A stretch of DNA of 64,000 nucleotides from Crambe crambe (Eukaryota > Porifera > Demospongiae > Poecilosclerida > Crambeidae). The stretch lies in NCBI GenBank assembly GCA_963924555.1, contig OZ004594.1, positions 6,727,563-6,791,562 on the forward strand, written 5' to 3'. The notes below the pieces were generated by a model that was not told the DNA's origin, did no database searches, and was given only the letters and a program-made list of their open reading frames with translations. The translations under genes and the position numbers were made by a program. Positions 58,996-64,000 of this stretch are shown piece after piece; within the stretch, counting starts at the first letter, position 1; every line of letters begins with the position of its first letter.

Positions 58996-60842
58996 TTATA
59001 CTACTGCTATTATTACATTAAAAAATCTTTCCTTAAGTTCTTGCCGAAGATTAAATGTATCCATATCAGTAACTACAGATACAAATTTTATACTACTACA
59101 TATACTATTGATTACACTATCTGGACACACCAGCTGAACACCTAAGATTGCTAAGTTTGGATGTTCTGAAATATATTGTGCTCTCTCTGCCTGTAATAGC
59201 GATTTTATATCTGAGCACTGCCGTTCAGTGATTTTCCGAATAGCAACTCGTCTCTTTTTCCTTGGCACTGTCACTGCTTTCTGCATGATGTCTAATCTCC
59301 CATCATCAAAATGTGGAGTGGGATTACACACCATGCAACACAAGGAACTGTTCTCTGCTCTACCACCTAGAGCACTGATCATTGTTGATCGCAAGCAGTT
59401 TTCTTTGTCCGTGCAAAATGCTTTCAATGTGGGGTCGGTTATCTTGTCTACATCTGATGTAAAAAGTATATGAGCTCTAGACTGACATCCTGCACGACCA
59501 CATAGCTATCATAATAATATAGTACTGATAGACACATAATCCATTTACTAACATTCTGAATTAAATACCTGATATAACTGAGACATAGTGTCAGGAAGGC
59601 CATAAACAACTATTAGCTCAACATCGGGTACATCCATGCCCTATAATTATTATACAGCAACTTTCTTTGTTATACCTAATGCATTAAATTATTATTACCA
59701 TGCCAAATGCAACTGTTGCTGATAAACATCAAAGTCTGGTACCAGCCTTGAAGTCACTTTGAACTGCAGTCTTAGTAACTTGGGTAAGCGAGGAATGATA
59801 CATAGTCACAATACCCTTGTTAGCTGACTTAGATAAAAACTTGTACACATTAGAGGAATCATTCCTTGATCTACAAAAAATAATCGTTTTTGGCACTTGC
59901 TGGATATCTGTGCCTGTGGCCTGGCTCAGTACATCTGCAAGACCTGCCAAATCTCTCTTTGTGTGTATTGAAATTAAAATAAAAGATACTGCACGAGTCG
60001 ACTATTTCATACTTACAGTTAAACCTTTGGACTTAGAGCATGATAGAAATATATTAGGACTGTCAAGGCTGTGTGAAATATACACAGGGGATTTCAGGTG
60101 TAGAGAGTCTTCAATGGACTTGGCCACTAATGGTGGAGCAGATGCTGAGAGTGCCATAAATGGAACATCAGCCAATGCCCTCAAACCACCTATGCTCTGA
60201 AATGACCGTCTAAAATCAGAACCCCTACACAGCCAGCAATAATATTGTGTGATTCAGTGTGAAACTATGGGTATCACCATCACCATTCAGGAATGCAATG
60301 AGCCTCGTCCACTGCTACCAAGGCTAAATGTTGCTTAAAAAATGGGGATTGGAAGATGCCTCTCCATGGAGCCCGAACAGCTATCTCAGGAGACATGAAC
60401 ACTATTTAAATTAGACGATAATGATAAACTTTAACAAAACTAAACACCAACCAAAGCGATAATCTCCTACACATACAGCATCATATGTGGAACAACTTCC
60501 AATCTGAATAGCTGAGATGCCAACATCTTGGAGAATTTTCACCTAGATTTTTTTACCTCGAATGAGTTATAGCTTTAATATGGTGTAAAGTGCATACTTG
60601 TTGTTCCATCAATCCATTAAGTGGACTTATAATCACCCCAATTGCCTGATTACTCTTGCAGAGAGGAGCCAGAAACATGCACAGGCTTTTTCCTGATCCA
60701 GTAGCCATGCGCACAAACACATCTTCTCCATGCAGGATAGAGAGAGATGCCTCCACTTGTCCTGCACGAAACTCTGAGAAACCAAAATATCTCTGCAGCA
60801 CCCCCCTGGAGCTTTATCCGGCAAGAACAGGCTGTGCCTCCA
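58996..60842 (-). pseudogene. RecQ-like DNA helicase, seven exons, damaged
   Basis: Exons on the minus strand: up to about 60842-60598, 60542-60452, 60401-60284, 60224-60017, 59956-59699, 59640-59569 and 59505-58996, all GT-AG and phase-consistent. Motifs in order: YFGFSEFRAGQVEA, MATGSGKSLCMF, VIISPLNGLMEQQ, VAVDEAHCIPEW, FMALSASAPP, TIIFCRSRN, TVAFGMGMDVPDVELIVVYG and LCGRAG. Damage: a six-G run near 60808 throws the start out of frame, a TGA lies at 59731-59729 where Arg is expected, and the conserved GRAGR reads GRAGC. The last exon encodes a Cys/His tail (CCMVCNPTPHFDDGR) and a basic segment. It pairs with the DUF6589 gene, probably as parts of one decayed transposon. Confidence 0.7.
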
Positions 60843-61360
60843 TGGCAACTGCTATCTGACATGGTCACTGGTTGCAGCCACAATTTGTCCACTTCTCAAC
60901 CACATGCACAATGCGCGCTATCTATCTCCAGCTAGTTAGTCACGTGCTGACATGCAAGACCAAACTAGTACTGTATAGTACTATCTAGTACACAAACAGT
61001 TCAGCTACGAAATCAGTGGACTAGGTTAAGAATAAGGCCTTCACCATTCGCACTATTGCCTTGGCTGCGGCAGAGAAGGCCCTAAAAACTAGGCTAAACT
61101 TATACCAGAATTGATACTTACCATATTTTGAGATAGCGAGCCAGTCAGGCACCAGCGACTCGTTACTTCACGCTTACAGATCCAAACCAGCTTCCCCTTC
61201 TAGTAGCCAGCATAGCAATTTTCCCGGGAGAAACGCGGTAACCTCTACCTTCTTCCCGGGCTCTTGAACGCGTAGGCGCCTAGGCGAGTTGCTCACATCA
61301 TTATTGTTGCCGTGGTGCGGTTTCCAATGCGCCCACGTTCATTAAGTATGACTCATATCG

Positions 61361-61368
61361 TGACGTCA
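61361..61368. promoter_or_regulatory. CRE palindrome TGACGTCA
   Basis: A full consensus CREB/ATF site in a CpG-richer patch, 520 bp upstream of the RecQ-like gene. An eight-base match can occur by chance. Confidence 0.35.
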
Positions 61369-61386
61369 GTCGCGTGACAAGTTTTA

Positions 61387-61462
61387 CCAGGCCTTCCTCT
61401 CCTTTATTTTTCTCGTTTTTCTCTCGCGCGTTTAATTTTGCGAGGTGGAGAGGAAGGCCTGG
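61387..61462. repeat. foldback with 16-nt perfect arms and GGAACGAGGCTAG end
   Basis: CCAGGCCTTCCTCTCC at 61387 and its inverse ending at 61462 enclose a T-rich loop. The adjoining GAACGAGGCTAG resembles the border of the foldback at 15646-15731. Confidence 0.7.
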
Positions 61463-61646
61463 GAACGAGGCTAGACTCATACCACTCGTACATCACACCC
61501 TTTATACCATACTCGCACGTTATTAGGCACATGCGCTTATATCTCCGCAGGAAGCAAATCACCGCTCGACAGTGAACGGCGAGACCGATAATTTAATCTG
61601 GGTGGGCATTGATTAGAGTACCATGTGAAGTGTGTCACGTTTAAGT

Positions 61647-63758
61647 TTACCTGTCTATAAAGAAAGGAGAAAAGTTATTTGTTTGGAACTGCCTAAGCAG
61701 AAACAGTAAGGAGCACTTAACAAGGAGTAGTCCTAACAACGAATGTGCGCTTAACGTGCGAGTACAGTAACACACATCCAACTTGCCTTCAGAAATCAAC
61801 TCCTCGATAAAATCGTCTTCCTCGTCCCGTGTAAACAGTTTAATTGTTAACCCCAATTGCTTCCAGTCGAGTTTTTCAGCCTGCCACGAAACGGGTTTCT
61901 GATAATACGGTCCCGAAAAGGGTGGCAAGATATAAGAGTGCGACTTTTTGATTCTGTCCATGTCAATCAGAACAGCCTTGCAGTCTTCCCCTTCCAACGA
62001 AAAACACACGTTTGGTACTCTTATGTCCAAATGTGCCCATTTCAATCGATGTAACGAAGACAATGCCTCCTTGACTAGCCTTGCAAAGTCAAAAAGGCTT
62101 CGTTTAGCATTCATGTACTGCAAAGGTCCCAACATTGCAGGTGACACAAATAAATGACTATCCAAATCTACTGGTTCATAGGACAATAAATGGTCACATT
62201 TTCCAATCCTTCTAATAGCATATGAGACCGTCGCCACCTCAGATTCCAGAACTATGTACTTCCAGTATTTCTTTTTGTCGGTGATGACTATAGAGTGGGA
62301 TGTTACTTTCTGGCGGCATTCACCGCTTGCCTGCACCATATCTCTGAAATCTTTTAGTTCCTTTGAACCAAATCTCACAAAATAAGAATGTGGATCAAGT
62401 CTTTCCTTTCTTGCAACGTCTATCCACGTAAGCGATTCTCTGAGCAGATCTAGAACCCACGTTCTGACTTCAGAAAGAGGTAGATATTCCGCGACCACAT
62501 TAAATTGTGGCGGTGCCGCCACAAACGTGCATCGAATTACTGTGACACAATGCTGATAACCACGCTTTGGAAAAACCAAAGAAAAAATCTCATTGATCTC
62601 TGGCGTGTACATTTTTAACGAGCGAAGAAGGTCAACCGTGTTGGACACGGCTTTGATTATGGTATGTTGATAACTGTCGGGTGAAGTCCCAGAGTGCATC
62701 TCAACCATGAAAAACATAACCCATTCGTTACTCACTTTAATTTTAAACGAAACGTCTGGTCTGATATCAGTAGACGTCAATAAGGGAGACAATTTACCAA
62801 CGAAATTGGAAGACTCTCCTACGGAAAACACCACGTTTTGGAAACGAAGGTCAAGATTTTCCTCTTTTATGATGTGCAGTAAATAAAGGAGAGGGAGATA
62901 TTCAGCCTCAGCTCGACCAGAGATTCGATTCGATCTCTGTAAAGTTGCAATGTAACAGCTTGGTCCATTTCTGTATCATCGATAAGTTTTTGAAGGTCAT
63001 ACGAGTGGTCATTTTCTGGATGCATAAATCTCAATTCTATCATATGACAGTTGGTGATATTCTCAAGTCTTAACTGGTTTGACGCTATTGGACCGGCGGT
63101 GTCTACGATAAAAAAAACCACAAAAACACGGGTTATGCACACACAATATATAAAGAAGAATCTGCCGGGCAACAACCCCCCATAAAAAAATAGGGGTCTG
63201 ACGACATCACTATACTGGACCAGTTCTAATGGAATGTGATCAGGGCAAATTGAGGATGTCATTGCAGTCACGGAAAAAACAACAACCGAAACCTGAAACT
63301 GTAGATCTTTCAGGTGACCTGCCAGTACGATGGACTAGGCGCTTAGCCGTGGAAGCCCCAGAGAGGTAGCTGATATTTCAAGCCTGCTCCTTCCTTCCCC
63401 GATCCCAGCAACTATATATTTACCAGGAAGTGGCCAAAGATATATATTCCACAGGAAGTGATTGAAAGCCGGCTTAAGACTACCCCTTGGTTCTTGATAC
63501 CTTAGCTATTAGATTACCTGAAGAATTTTCTAATGTACCAGATGCAGTCAAAAATGGGTCAGGTGGAGACCTATAAAAAGAAACAGAGGGTGGCAATAGG
63601 GCATTTACGAGTTTGTCCACATTCCCCGAAAGTTTGTCCACATCCCCCTTAATTTCAGCAAGTTCGTCAGACACCTGTTGTAAACTCTTGCTTTCCTTTC
63701 CCTTACGTTTCTTTAAAAGTGGACCACCCGTCTCTTTTGCAGTTCGTTTCTTGGACAT
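61647..63758 (-). CDS. Crinkler-like protein with nuclease-like segment and kinase domain
   Basis: Exon 1 (63758-63518) starts MSKKRTAKETG with a basic, nuclear-signal-like stretch, then heptads (LAEIKGDVDKLSGNVDKLV). Exon 2 starts at 63318 in matching phase (intron 199 nt, GT-AG) with LKDLQFQVSVVV. A probable further intron ends at TTTATCGTAG near 63103. The main frame (62834-61647, open upstream to about 62880) has PDVSFKIKV and MFFMVEMHS, like the D..ExH/K strand pair of PD-(D/E)xK domains, then a protein-kinase-like part with WAHLDIRVPN (catalytic HxDxxxxN), VLIDMDR in place of DFG, and LDWKQLGL. Nuclease-kinase order and the very short C-lobe fit Crinkler-type proteins. The frame breaks near 62905 (one-base change or missed intron), so it may be inactive. 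Function in an animal is unknown. Confidence 0.55.
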
Positions 63759-64000
63759 ATTTCAATAGTAGTACCAGCTAAAAATGATACCGTAGTGAGA
63801 TTCAAAATATTTCAAGAGATTAGCTGGTGTAGCTAGGGTGTTTGTATTCACTGGACTGACCTTTTCAGTGCTCAGTTTATACAAAGAGTGCAGCAGGGGA
63901 GCGGGAGAGAAAACTGATAGCTGTTACACAAAAGAGCAAGTGTGACTGACCATTGCTCGTGGTATAGTTGTGGTTTAGCTTGTTCCATCTAGCTACACAG
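63759..64000. other. upstream of the Crinkler-like gene, nothing recognised
   Basis: Presumably its 5' untranslated region or promoter; no motif stands out. Confidence 0.4.

Larger units (their letters stand above)
60893..61646. other. promoter-like spacer between RecQ-like and Crinkler-like genes
   Basis: No ORF. GC content is higher than average (CGCGCG, CCCGGG, ACGCGT and the CRE-like site). It lies upstream of the RecQ-like gene and downstream of the Crinkler-like kinase gene. Confidence 0.45.

Overview
The window reads as nuclear DNA of an invertebrate animal, most likely a sponge or another early-branching metazoan. It is AT-rich and has spliceosomal introns, most of them only 48-66 nt. 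It is crowded with DNA transposons, MITE-like foldbacks and shuffled dispersed repeats, and its transposase families (MULE with SWIM finger, Mutator-like plus YqaJ, DUF6589, RecQ-associated) are ones I associate with sponge and cnidarian genomes. Species assignment is inference only. No prokaryotic features were seen.

Layout. 0-8 kb: an apparently intact MULE-type transposase gene (+), a MITE with TTAA target duplication, and a three-exon gene (+) joining a Mutator-like transposase to a YqaJ-type exonuclease. 8-19 kb: a mosaic of short recurring repeat cassettes, an 820-bp TIR element and several foldbacks, with no gene recognised. 19.5-23 kb: a Crinkler-like ATPase/nuclease ORF (-), two long foldbacks and a small two-exon zinc-finger-like gene (-). 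23.4-30.7 kb: one large decayed transposon whose spliced gene encodes B-box, RecQ helicase, MULE transposase and Ulp1-like protease in a row. It is bounded by minisatellite arrays in inverted orientation. 31-33 kb: a 331-bp tandem array. 35-37 kb: two convergent transposon-related pseudogenes, the second Tc1/mariner-like. 37-43.6 kb: dispersed repeats.

43.9-46.4 kb looks like host genes: the end of a TALE homeobox gene (+) whose homeodomain has Lys in place of the invariant Asn51, and a convergent eight-exon gene (-) for a small charged protein with tandemly duplicated 45-nt exons. 46.6-52.7 kb is again repeats, including a second copy of the 10-15 kb mosaic. 53-64 kb holds a decayed EnSpm/CACTA-like transposase (-), a fragmentary gene (+), a possible SAM-domain gene (-), a truncated DUF6589 gene (+) tail-to-tail with a seven-exon RecQ-like gene (-), and a second Crinkler-like gene (-) with a kinase domain.

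The strongest candidates for something undescribed are the RecQ-MULE-Ulp1 element with minisatellite ends, the splice-dependent transposase/exonuclease fusion, the atypical TALE homeodomain, and the duplicated-exon gene. Exon boundaries were inferred by hand from GT-AG sites and codon phase, and no homology search was run.
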